From the NCBI GenBank assembly GCA_963920665.1, contig OY987273.1, forward strand, positions 3,412,501-3,476,500: a stretch of DNA of 64,000 nucleotides, in the 5' to 3' direction. The notes beneath the pieces were generated by a model. It saw only the letters and a program-made list of their open reading frames with translations. It made no database searches and had not been told where the DNA came from. Source of the stretch: Straminergon stramineum (taxonomy: Eukaryota > Streptophyta > Bryopsida > Hypnales > Calliergonaceae). Positions 25,425 through 36,621 of this stretch are shown piece by piece. Position numbers and translations under genes: made by a program. How positions within the stretch are numbered: the first letter of the stretch is position 1; every line of letters begins with the position of its first letter.

Positions 25425-26012
25425 GTATAGAATGTGCAACGTTGGAGACAGACGACACACATCCACTCGTCAGCTTACATAGTGTGCATCTAACAAGTGC
25501 TGAGCAAGAAGATTCTTGACTCCAACTCTCCTTCCAACAACGGTCCACCGTTCCAAGTTTCTGTCCACGGAAGGCGGAGAGCAGTGATGGGAAGACTGAC
25601 AGTGGGTGACTGGATCCCACCCCCTCCCGTTGAAGATGTTGCAGGAGGGCATGCAAGGCCAACATCGCCGTCCTTGCACATGGAAGCCCCAGTAAGAAGT
25701 CTCCGGAAAATGCCCACCCATGCAAGTTCATTTTTTCCTAAGCCATGTTCTCGCACAATTTGAAGATGACTTCTAATGTGAACATTTCCGATGGGACTTT
25801 GAATGGACCACAATTGTTCATACGTAAGCTCTGGACTAGTTGCAACGAATATGACAACCCGTGGAGCTGAAAGACAACGCCAACAATGCTCAACATTGCA
25901 ATGGACGAGCAGTTTGTGGAGGTCTTCGGAGCGCTCTCCAACGACCTCACGGCGACATGATTAAAAAACAAGTGCTTGCAAGCGTTGGCGAAATGTTGAT
26001 CCACGGATCCCT
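25425..26012 (-). repeat. Foldback 1, right arm (module copy 2)
   Basis: Inverted partner of the module at 24,830-25,420. The loop between the arms is only a few tens of bases. The open frames across it on both strands reflect the repeat and have no recognisable domain. Confidence 0.75.
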
Positions 26013-26439
26013 CTTCTCAATTGTAAAAGGGAATAAGGCTACCCTGAGGAGAATATGGCTGTGAGGGTCCTAGGACTATGATCATGGGATCCACACTTCT
26101 ATTCATTGGGAATGCTCTCCACTATATCGCTCAAAAGGATAATGAAGGAAATCTAAATCTTACAGGAATCCAATGGTCTATCAGGATCTACAGACCACGA
26201 CCAAGTCATGCGGCCCTCGCAACATGCATTCCGTTGTCCTCTTCTTCGCTTCCTTCCCGTTGTCGTGGGATCTTTGGACTCGATGAACGCATCAATCAGC
26301 CTGCACATCCAAGACAATCATCAAACCATTTCGATTGCGTACCTTTCCACCCTCGGGCGGTAGTTTACGGTCATTTCGGACCATGTTTTCCCAAGTAGTG
26401 GATGTTCCGAGGATGCTTGCCTTGTCCAACTCTCGAAGG

Positions 26440-26980
26440 ATGTCATTGCGAAATCGTTGCATGCCACTGCCAGGACCAGAAGAAAATGATCGTCAGCTGC
26501 AGTGCAAACCAATCCGGACATCGTCTCTGTGATCGATTCGCTCTTCCCAATACCCATCTCTGGTGTTGTGCCAAGAACATGGACAGGTTCGGACCATCCC
26601 TGGTCATGTCGCAAACAATCATCCACAAGAAAAGTCAACTATCTCTTGAGGTTATGTTGAGACAAGTTCGGCAATGTTCAAGACGCACGGGCCAACACTT
26701 TCCAGAGAGCATGACAGATCTTCCATGCGAAACGACGAGATTTGGCATCAAGGTTTTCTCCCATCGTCATCTTCAAGAGTACACGACGTGAAGCTCCAAG
26801 CACCATCACTTCAGTCTTCATTGCAAGTCGACGCTCTTATGGGCAAATACTTGGAACCCTCTTCTGCCGGCGACTCGACAAGGGTTCGAAGAATTTTTGT
26901 CCCAACACTGTTCTCGAAGCATAGCATCATCTTCCCCGTGGACGTGCACCATCCATCTCAACGAGAGGCGATATTGATTC
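26440..26980 (+). repeat. Foldback 2, left arm (module copy 3)
   Basis: Pairs with 26,984-27,524 about a centre near 26,982. Anchors: AAATCGTTGC (26,451) against GCAACGATCT (27,505), CAGATCTTCCATGC against GCATGGAAGATC-like sequence at 27.23 kb, and TCGAAGCATAGCATCATC (26,914) against GCATGCTGTGCTTCGA-like sequence ending at 27,051. The phrase GTCCATCCATGGCCGTG of module 1 recurs here in diverged form, so foldbacks 1 and 2 are related. Confidence 0.72.
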
Positions 26981-26983
26981 ATT

Positions 26984-27524
26984 GGAAGACCAACGTGCCT
27001 TATCGGATGGAGATGATCCGCATCCATCAGATTGTTCATGCTGTGCTTCGAGAGCCAGTGGAGGGACGCGAACTCTTCAAACCATTCTCGATTTGCCAAT
27101 AGGAGACAGTTCCAAGTCATTGCCTACAAGAGCATCGAGGGGTGGCGGGGATTGTCAACCGATCGCGGATAACAACGAAGTATCATTGAAGGCGTCCGGG
27201 GGAATGCGTTCACATCAATCATCCCCGTCGTCCATGCAAGATCTACCATACTCCCCAGAAAATGCTGACGAGTGCGTGCCCAACTTTCTGAACAATATTG
27301 CCAACTTCCACACAACCTCAAGCAAAAGCCGACTTCTATTGTGGACATCCTCAACACGACCATGGATGGTCCGCACTCGTTCACGCTCATGCGTCACACT
27401 ACGAACGAGTGAAGGAAAGACTCAAATCCGGCACGGAGTCAACACCGAAAACTGGTTTGCACCGCAATTGCCAACCCTTTTCCTCTGTTCTCTGCTGGTG
27501 ACTTGCAACGATCTGACAACATGA
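26984..27524 (-). repeat. Foldback 2, right arm (module copy 4)
   Basis: Inverted partner of 26,440-26,980. With the other three arms it makes an alternating +,-,+,- array of one ~0.55-0.6 kb module. Confidence 0.72.
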
Positions 27525-28291
27525 ATGAAAACAAGCGCCCACTTGCGTTGAATTGGTGAAATGGTGATCCTCCGACCACTCTCGTTATATGCAAGAAGCA
27601 GTGAAGCTATATTGAGGGGAATAATGCTACTATGACGACAACAATCACACTACTCTTGAAAGGGAATAATATTATCATACGGAAAACAAGGCTAGTATAG
27701 GGGACATCACCGTGGTGAGGACTAATGCTATAATGATGTGGGGGAAAATGTATTTCTATTCATTGAGAATGTATTGGGAGTATAATGCATCAAAGAATAT
27801 TAAAGGGTGTCAAATGTTTCCTATAGCCCCCGTTGATCTATAGTTCAGAAAGTTTTATAAGGGAGCCGCATTCGCAGCAAAGTCAGTAGGTTTAGCTATC
27901 CCTGGAAGCACCCAAGTGCACTACGTCTAGTAGATGCTGCGTGCGAACCCCAACAGTAACATCGTCACCATCCACCATCCGAATCCGTCTTCATGTTGTG
28001 CCGTGGATGAACTTGCGGACCCCATGAGATTACAAAGAGCCTGCGCACAACACACGTCAAGATGATTGATCCATGCTCAAGTTCAACGTGATTCAGGGGG
28101 GAAAGAAGATTTCAACAAAACGCACTCACCGGAAGAAGAGCGATGGATCAAAATGGATTCTACATCAAACATCCTTGTCTTCCTGGAGTGAAAACATCAT
28201 GATACACTAAGAATGTGAGTGCATTGCGCAGATTGGCAACCTGTGGATGAAGGCGACTTGAACTCGGGCCCAAGTCCTCCGTCCAGTGGAG
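27525..28291. other. No supported gene
   Basis: Non-coding, with no recognised feature. A phrase around GTTTAGGGTCATTTCGGACC just downstream (28.34 kb) repeats one at 26.36 kb, linking this flank to the foldback region. Confidence 0.35.
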
Positions 28292-28317
28292 CAGTTCAGA
28301 CCGCGCGGTCTGAACTG
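28292..28317. repeat. Single extended copy of the dispersed palindrome
   Basis: A perfect 26-bp palindrome: the 20-bp core TTCAGACCGCGCGGTCTGAA flanked by CAG and CTG. It lies about 260 bp downstream of the copy D stop codon, in the probable 3' flank. If read there on the minus strand it is in the same phase (QTARSE) as the copies inside D. Confidence 0.85.
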
Positions 28318-28576
28318 GTGTTCCCTCCACCATCATCCAGTAGTTTAGGGTCATTTCGGACCGAGCATTACCTTGTCCTGAAGGACTCGCAGACGTGACG
28401 TCGATGCCGGCGTCGTCTTGGACCACGCAACCGTTGGAGGAGCCCACTCCTTCGGTCATCCGCATCCGCCGTCGTTTATTGGACTTGCCGTCCAGTCGGC
28501 TGCCGGCGCCATTACGGCCACCCAACACATGAACACCGCGCCGCCCCACCTGCACACGCATCCATTTCGGATGGTA

Positions 28577-31500
28577 TCATTGTCTTGCGGGATTAATCTT
28601 GTTCTTATGGTTGAAGTGATCCGGATCCTCGTCACTGTAACGTCCGACGAACTCCGAGTACTCTAGCACGAGGGACCTGTCCTGGAAGTGCGCACAGGTG
28701 CGCACTTTGAGCCCGAACTTCGAATTCCTCAGGGCCATCGTGAGGTGCGCGAGAAACCAAGGGTTCTCCGACAAGTAGTGCGAGACGCTGCGACCGGACT
28801 TTAGCAAACCCAGAAGATACGGGACTACGGTGTTCTGGAGAGTGTGGTTCACGCCGCCAACATACGATAACGGGAAGATCGCACTGTGGACGGGGTTCAG
28901 AATGCTGCTCTCCGGGCAGCAGTCGACGAGTAGGGTGTTGGACGCATTGGCCCTGAAGTTGTCCCATATGAATTTCTTCTGACCCCACACGGTCTTGTGA
29001 AGGACCTTCATGCGAAGTCGCCCACCCGGGTGGTCCGGGAATTGCACGAAGGTATCCTCCTCGATGCTGGTGTCGCAGGAGCTGTCTGCGGGGTGCGCCG
29101 GGCAGCTGCTCTCCGGAAACCTGGGCCGGGGAGGACACTTACAGAACCACCACGGACGTCTCTCCACGATCGACAAGCAGTCTTCCAACGTCAGCACGGG
29201 CATGTGCTGAAGACACTCCATATCCCGAAATAGGAACTCTACCACGGGGATAGCGATTGCGGACGGGAGTCTCGTCCAGATGCCTATATAGAAATTCTCA
29301 TGGAGGCCAGTCAAGAACGCGCGTAATTGTGGACGACAGTGCACGGTGTACTCGCCGAACACATGACGTTTCCTAGGATTATAATCCGCCTCGGACGGCG
29401 GCGCGCGTGTGGGCGCCGGACCCTGCGCCGGACGCCCGATGTGCTCAACTTGGCAGAGGACGCCTTCTACCTCCAAGATGACGAAATAACTATTCCAAGG
29501 GAAACCTTCCACGTGGGGAGGCGTCGATTTCGGTAACGGAGCCTGCATATGCGAGAACCCGGACTCAAAGCAGGAATCTTCTAAAGCAATGATGCAGTCC
29601 ACGATAGTAGACTCCAGACGACGCCAGCAATAGAATTGCATAGGAGCAAGGGAATTGAACCTCACCTTCGTTATGACATCGGCGACGAGGACGGCAACTT
29701 CCTTGGCAATGGGCGCGGACACTTCCTTGCCCTTGATGGCACTGGGCGCTGGGATTTCCGGAGCGAAGGGGGATGCCACTTCCGCGACGACGGGACGATC
29801 AACTTTGACGACATCAGGAGTTGGGGATCGCGGAGGGGCGGGAGAGGGCACTTCAAGAGCGAGAGGAGCGACGACTGAGCTTGGCCGTTGTCCGAGGGAA
29901 GTGGATTGAGGACGAGGTGAGACCGCGACAAGTGGAAGCACTGGAGCCTCGATGTCCAATAGAGCATTGTCACCCTGAACGGAGAAATGATAAGAGCGTG
30001 ACTACAATGCCCACAACCACTACAATAATACTTGATAATACAAAATTTACGGACTGCACGCTACTCGTTATAGAAAAATGCCTCTGATATATATTACAAA
30101 TATTGTACATTGCTTACAACCGGAATCGTTTTTCACAAATAGTGTACAAAAGTATGTGCACGAGTATGCAAAACATGTGAGCGCTCTCCAAAGTCCGAAA
30201 AAAGAAAAAGACAGACGCTAGAGCTAAGACCCCGTGACTCTACAGACTTGTCGGAACGACCTTCGATCAGCCCGACGAACCACCTTCACATAGCATCCTC
30301 CGATCGAGGTCTAACTAGGGCTATGTGGAGGGGTTACCCACCGCGGGAGCTTCGTCATCTCTGGCGGGCGAGTCCACCGGAGCCTGCTCCACCACCGCAG
30401 GCTGCGCCGCAGCAAGAGGGGCCTGCACATGGGGAGCATACCGCTCAGTCAAGTTAGTGAAGGAGATCTCCACATCTCCCAAATCAACGTCAAGGCTGTA
30501 TGGATCGTCTTCGTGAACGCTCGAACAATGCAGTGATTCCAGCACATGCATATAATGAAATTGACTGAGGTCCAAGTCATCGACTTCTGGTTCGGGAGTG
30601 GCACTCACCGAGAGCAACGATGGATTCATGTTGGACATCATTCGCAGTCCTGACGCTGCGGAGGCCGTCCCCGAGGGAGAGTTTGTGGTGGATACCCCCG
30701 ACACGTTGTGCAGCTCGCTCACAGGATTGGGGGTGGGAGTCACCGGCATTGCCAGAGTCGGTAGATCCGGTATCATCCCCAAGCGCGCGTTGACGCTCAC
30801 CAACAGCGCCCGGCTTTCGGCCAGTTCCTTCTCCTTCTCCAACTTCTTGGCCCTGCGCCTCGCCTTCTTCTCCAATTCCCTGGCCTCCCACCACCGTTCC
30901 TTTTCCTCCCTGTCCTTCATCAGTACACTGATCGTCTCGGTAAACCTCTCCGAATCCTCAGCGTGCTTCCTCTTATACCGGTCCGCTATGATCTCCGCGT
31001 AGGCAAGAATGCTGGCTTTCACTTCCGGCTTGACCTCCTCCGTCGCTTGGATAGAGCTCGATCCACCTTCAGCTGGAGCCCCCGCGCCGGAACTCGACCC
31101 TCCCCGAGTGGCCACCTCCACATCGGCCATCCTCCTGTAATCCTCCCTGTTCTTTGCAGCCATGGAAAGACGCACATCCAATTCCTCCTCGTCCACATCG
31201 TCCAAATCGATGGGGATTTCCCTGGAACTATTTCTAGCCTCGAGAAGATCTTGCTCCATCTTTCGGATGTGCAAGATATAAGTCCTCTCATCAGCGGTCG
31301 CGGGCGGAAGCTCAAACTTGAGGGTGTCAACCGAAACCTGCACCATCGTAATCCCCTTGATTTTCTCAACAGAAGAGGCAGCGGCTTGAAAGTGGGACAT
31401 CAAAGCATCCACATTCTTCTGCACACTCGCAATCTTCTCTGACAACGATTCACCCGTGGGTCTGGGAGAAGTTGCAGAGAGCTCCGACCTCACTTTCCGA

Positions 31501-34500
31501 ATCTCTTCCTGTGCATCTTCGGGGAGACCGGCCTTCAATCCATCCAGCTTGACTTGCATGTCCTCAATCAGCATCCTTGGAGGTTTTGATAACAAGTCCG
31601 TCGCAGGAGCCGATCCGGAAGCACGGCCAAGACCGAGGGAATCAGACCGCGCGGTCTGATCCTGATCAGCAGCTGTTGGGGGGAGTTGGAGATCGGAGGA
31701 AGGAAACGAAAATAGGGGAGTGAGAAGGGATGCCGGACTTGAGGACGGCGTGGACGGTAGATTTGATGGAGGGGGAGGCGGAGGGGGAGGCAGAGGGGGA
31801 GGGGATGGTAGACTCGAGGGCAGAGGGGCATGGGGAGGGAGAGGGGATGGTATACTTGACGACGGAGGCAGGTGGACATTAGAGGGTGGACATGAAGATG
31901 AGGGTGGAGGGAGATCCGAAGGCGGGGGTGGAGGGGGAGTTGTAGCAAGAGAAATAGGTGAAGGGGGTACGGGAGACTGGACGACCAGATCAGACCGCGC
32001 GGTCTGATCTTCTGATGGAAGCGGTTGGGGGGTTTGCGGGATCACCACGGACTGCGATGGCTGACTCTGCGGAAGGGGAGAAACGGGAGGCGAAGACACA
32101 CGTGGAGGTAATGAATCAGACTGTACAGTCTGGTTCACACACGTACGTACAGGAGAGCAGGGAGATGAAGGTTCAGAGCAATGACCAGCTTCCGACGGAT
32201 GAGAGGAGGCATGATCGGAAGAGGGAGAGGAGATACGTTCTGTGGGTGGATCAGACCGCGCGGTCTGATGTGGTCGAGGACTGAAATCGGGCACGCGAGT
32301 AGTCGGTGGACGGACCTCGCCTCTCCTGCTTGAACCTGCGGTGTCGTTGGCCTCCGGGTTCTGGGACTCGGACCCCACATTCCGGAGCTCACTCTCCTCG
32401 AAATCATCCTCCATTTCGTCCTCATTCCCGTGCTCTTCCCCTCCATCGTGGTCGTCGTCCGGTTCGACGATATCAAGCGCGGGATCGTCCAGTCCTTCGG
32501 CGGCCGGGTTGCAGTCCTCTTCCAGCTCCCGCCGATGCGTCGGGCTCTGGCCGTCATAATGATATCTGAGTGCATGCGGTTGGGGGACCAACACGTCGGG
32601 CCAATAACTGTAGCCAATTTTTTGTTGAACGCTTTGGTGGAGGAGAGCCCGATTCGTGGCCCACTAAAAGGACACGGAACTGCGACAAAGCATCTGACAT
32701 CAACCAACGCGCACCAGTTAACAATCATAAAAAGAATCAAATGAAAATAGGATGGCTCCATGCGAAAACATAATCATCTCAATAGCGTGGTCCTTACCGA
32801 GCATGCCGAGACGGCCTTGGCTCCAGCGAAGACGAGCATGACGGTTCCCTGATCCCTGCAAAACTTGTCGATGAATCGAAGATACACCTCGTACCGCAGC
32901 TCGCGATTCGAAATGCGCCACGGAAAATCGTGACGACAGACTTCACGATTCTTGTACATCTCGTCTTCCGTCGCCAAGGGCACGTCTTCATCAGACGAGA
33001 GGCGTGGCACTTGGTCCTCGCCGTTAACTAACTTGGAGTTGACAAATGATTTAGCTGGCCGCTGGAGATACATCACTTTGTCCTTGTACTTCATCGAGTA
33101 CGTTGGCTCGCCCTTGGAGTAGACGTATCTACATTCGCGCTTCAACTTGTGGTTGGGGAAGAAGTCCGACACCATTTGCTCCACGGAGGCAATCCTTTCT
33201 TGACTGAAGATGAGCATCCACGTGTGGACACCCCTCGACATCACGTTCTCGAACACCTTCTTCAGTTGTTCGAGGACCAGTGTGTGCCCGTGATTAACCT
33301 CCGTCTTCTCCAATCTCGGGAACAGTCGAAAGTCCATGATTCCGACCTCGCAATATTTGATAGAGGCCGGTCCCGACTCATAGAAGGTCCACCTCTCCCT
33401 TCGGAAGATGTACAACTCCGGGTCGAAAGCCGAACTCTTGTGGACCCACTTGCACACCGACCCCCTCGAACATCTTCGACAGTTTTGGAACCGCTGGTTA
33501 TTGTCCATCACGCGGTCCAAGCCCTCCATGAGCTTATCAGGCATGTCCATGGGTTTCTTCCCCGACCCACACTCGTTCCTCAGCCACTTCTGACCGACTT
33601 GCATGAGGTGCCACATGTGGAACCCGGTTATGCACAGCTCCCCCTTCAAATCCTGCCAAGCTGTCGGAACAAAGTCCCCGTCGTCAAAAACACCGGCCGC
33701 CTCGATCATCCCATTCTTGATCAACCTCTCCGTAATTTCCTTCGCCAGAACAATCTTGTGTTTCTTGTTCGTGGTCCACATGGCGAACGGAATGGCCTCG
33801 GTCCAACTTGTAGGCCTTTTGATGTAGACCTTCGGCGGAATCTCGAGGATTTTGCTGCCAAGCTCACCCACTGCAGCATCGTCCAGTCCGGCCAGAGTCT
33901 TCATCTGGTTCGGATTGATGGGCGTGAATTTGTAGACCTTCGTGGCGCCCGCCTTATCCGTTATTTCGTTGAACGGACCGCCGGAGTCGATGTCATACAG
34001 ACCACCAGACTCGTGCTTCATGAAAACCTCCTGCCAAATAGACCACGTTCGGTCGGAGGCCATTATGATCTTCCTCTCCCCCATCTTGTCAAAATCGATG
34101 ACTTTCCTCGAACCGCCAGCCCCCTTCGCAGTAATCGTCGATTCGAAGCTCTGTTCGACCTTCATTTTGAAATCCTGTGCACAATTTGGGAAAATCAGAA
34201 ATCATCATACAAAGGTTCAGACCGCGCGGTCTGAACCTAAACATTCGAGTACAAGTCCATGGCAACGACCTGGGCTATGAGGACAATGATGTGAAGTTCA
34301 CACCGCGCGGTCTGAATCTAGAAACATTACAAGTACATCACAATGACCTGGGCTATTAGGACGACAATGAAGTGAACTTCAGACCGCGCGGTCTGAATCT
34401 AGAAACATTACAAGTACATCACAATGACCTGGGCTATTAGGACGACAATGAAGTGAACTTCAGACCGCGCAGTCTGAAGTGGTAAAGGATCATACCTCGT

Positions 34501-36244
34501 AGGATTTGTGCATCTCTTCTTGCTGGGATGCTCTCGCGTTCTTCCGATGTTGTGAAGGTCTCTTCGCGTTTTCCCAAAGATGGCGGCAATGCATTATGGT
34601 TGCCGGCAACGATGAGAGATATGGACCGGCGACATTCCCGTCGTTGCATTTGCACGATAATGCGTGCAAGTGGTCCTTGTTTGCAGACCACACAATCGCG
34701 CATGTCCACTTGCGCATCTTCTCGACGATCGCTGCATCATCGACTGACGTCTCTCCGGAAATGATTTCCTTGGCCGCCATCCACGTGTGTTGGCCATTGA
34801 TAATTTTCAAAGGCCCGGCCGCGGTGCACTCCTTCCAGCAAGTTGGCCTTGTTTTCGTATCGGGCATGACTGTCAGAATCTGCTTGGTGAAGTTGACCTT
34901 AACCATGCGATCAAGTACAGCAATGACCCCAGCCTTCTCCAAAGGCCGAAAAATGATTCCCGACTTCTCGTCGGCGTTCACCATGTCCCCGACGTCCAAC
35001 TCGAAATATTGGCCTCGTCCGAAGATGTACATGTACGACGATGCTTCCTTGAACTTTCGATTGGCTATCGCTTCAGCCTTCAGGCGCCGTCGCGTTTCAG
35101 CTTCCTCACTGCGCTTCGGGTCCGGCTTGAACTCGATCACGACGGACAGCTTGTCTGGTACATCCGCGGGGTTAAATGGCACGGTCGCTGGGTTATCAAC
35201 CCATTTCCCGTTCACTTTTTTGTAGGCCAACCTCCGGGCCTCTTCCTCTGACATCTCGGCGGATTCAGTGAATGCCGACTGACTTGAGGGGCCCGGCGCT
35301 CCTTGTGAGCCCGAAGGCTCCGTGGGATTCCGGCGTTGTCTAACCCATCTCTCCGCCCCTTCCTCTTCAGCGGCCGGCGAATTCCCAGCGGTCGATGATG
35401 GCTTCCTCTTCCTTGTCTTTATCTTGTCTCTTGCTTTCGGTCGGACAGGTTGCATTGGTGATGCACGGGTAGTCGGAGTCGTGATCTGGGGATTGGCCTG
35501 CTGCCCTTGTCGCGGCTGCATTGTTGGCTGTCGGGGGGCTCTTGTGTCTGCAGCACCTGCAACAGCTGACGCAGGCGGTGGACGACTGCGCGTTGAGACC
35601 CCTGAGCTGGAGCCTTCGACACCTTTCAGCTTTCGAGCACTCTCTTCTGCGTCCATTCTTTTCTTTCCCTTCGGCTGTGAAATGTTCAATTTGCCTATGG
35701 TCAGTCTTGCAGTATAGAGAGTGCTAGCATCAGTTAGGTACTTGCTAACTGCTTTTCCAGTCTCATAAAAGTCATCAACTATACTTTCACACTTCGCCTG
35801 GATGTCGAGCATGAGGATTTGGACGGCGTGGGGAACGTCATCGTAATTTTTCATAATGCGCTGGTGACAGAAAGTCATTTGGTCTTCAACTCGGATGACG
35901 ATGACTCCAAACGCATTATTACTGGAATTTATAACATCCACTAGAATAGCTTCTCGTAGTGCAAAAATATTAACTACTACTAAATTCTTGAACGATTTCC
36001 ATCGTGGGTCACCGGCTTTTGTAAAACCTATTTCTAGACTAAAGACGGGAGAGTCGTGAAGATAACTCATTTCTATTGTCCACAGGGATTTGGATGCGAT
36101 GAATTCCAATGGAACCTTGTCATCGATGTGGGACGACCAAGATTCGTGAATTCTCTCTGGCGAAATCCTTCGGATGTATCCTGTCAGAGGCGGCTTGCTC
36201 TCCAGGAAGGACTCCATGGCACTGTCCACAGGAATGGATTTCAT
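28577..36244 (-). CDS. ParB-like / methyltransferase-like / FCP1-like fusion protein, copy D (open)
   Basis: Four exons: 36244-34496, 34174-32798, 32663-30342 and 29974-28577. All introns are phase 0 with GT-AG ends (GTATG...GCACAG, GTAAG...TTTTAG, GTGGGT...TTCAG), giving about 2,281 residues without internal stop. The start is ATG 36244 (MKSIPVDSAMESFLES); a second ATG lies at 36217. Domains: basic linker and ParB-like motif IINGQHTWMAAKEI (~481-494); methyltransferase-like region (~590-1040) with IMDFRLFP where DPPY is expected (~863) and LVFAGAKAVSAC for motif I (~1031); Pro/Ser-rich linker with four palindrome-coded QTARSD or QTVQSD units (~1175, 1220, 1262, 1378); charged coiled coil (~1625-1715); FCP1-like domain (~1975-2205) with ILEVEGVL replacing DxDGT and LLVDCCPES replacing VDDSPE, and a Cys-rich insert. 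Catalytic residues are altered in both enzyme-like domains, so a binding role is more likely. Nuclear location is inferred. Confidence 0.68.
31641..32269 (-). repeat. Four palindromes inside the coding region of copy D
   Basis: Copies at 31,641-31,660, 31,987-32,010, 32,113-32,136 and 32,250-32,269. Three have the core ATCAGACCGCGCGGTCTGAT. The fourth has a changed but still symmetric core, CAGACTGTACAGTCTG. All are read in one frame as QTARSD (or QTVQSD) in the Pro/Ser-rich linker. Confidence 0.85.
34175..34495 (-). repeat. Palindrome repeats in intron 1 of copy D (period 81 bp)
   Basis: Four palindromes at 34,216, 34,297, 34,378 and 34,459, exactly 81 bp apart, with conserved spacers (ATCTAGAAACATTACAAGT, GACCTGGGCTATTAGGACGA). 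They fill most of the 321-bp intron. The first copy extends to a 26-bp perfect dyad. Confidence 0.85.
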
Positions 36245-36470
36245 CAGACCGCGCGATCTAAAGCAATGTTCAGAATGTTCAAAATGCGAGCTTCGTGAGC
36301 AGATATAGCATTGTTTCAGACCACGCGGTCTGAACTTCACTTGAGATGATTGTCATTCCGCGCCTCATTTCCATTCCCGCAACGTGAATGAAGACCCTAT
36401 TCTTCTCGTTTAAGTCGACTACGGGATGTGAATTTATTCGGCTGAAGGACTTCAGACCGCGCGGTCTGAA
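36243..36470. promoter_or_regulatory. Palindromes in the 5' leader of copy D
   Basis: Three copies lie directly before the ATG: a degraded one touching the start codon (36.24 kb), one at 36,315-36,334, and a perfect one at 36,451-36,470. They continue into the upstream array. A regulatory role is inferred from position only. Confidence 0.5.
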
Positions 36471-36621
36471 CATGTTCACGAAAATTCTCTACTTGTATAT
36501 TCATTATTTATTTCTTCAGATCAATTCGTTTTCAATTGGACATTGTCTATCCTCTGGTCGATGATCTAATAGCATATTCATTTCTGATGTTAGAGTTGAG
36601 GTCCTATTCTTGTGTTAATAG

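Noticed and set aside
25117..27524. Open frames of 100-200 codons on both strands
   Set aside because: They lie in the foldback modules, appear on both strands, carry no recognisable domain and often rely on non-ATG starts.
36244..36340. N-terminal extension of copy D made of FRPRGL repeats
   Set aside because: It is the translation of palindromes upstream of the first good ATG. A later ATG at 36,244 gives a normal-looking N-terminus.
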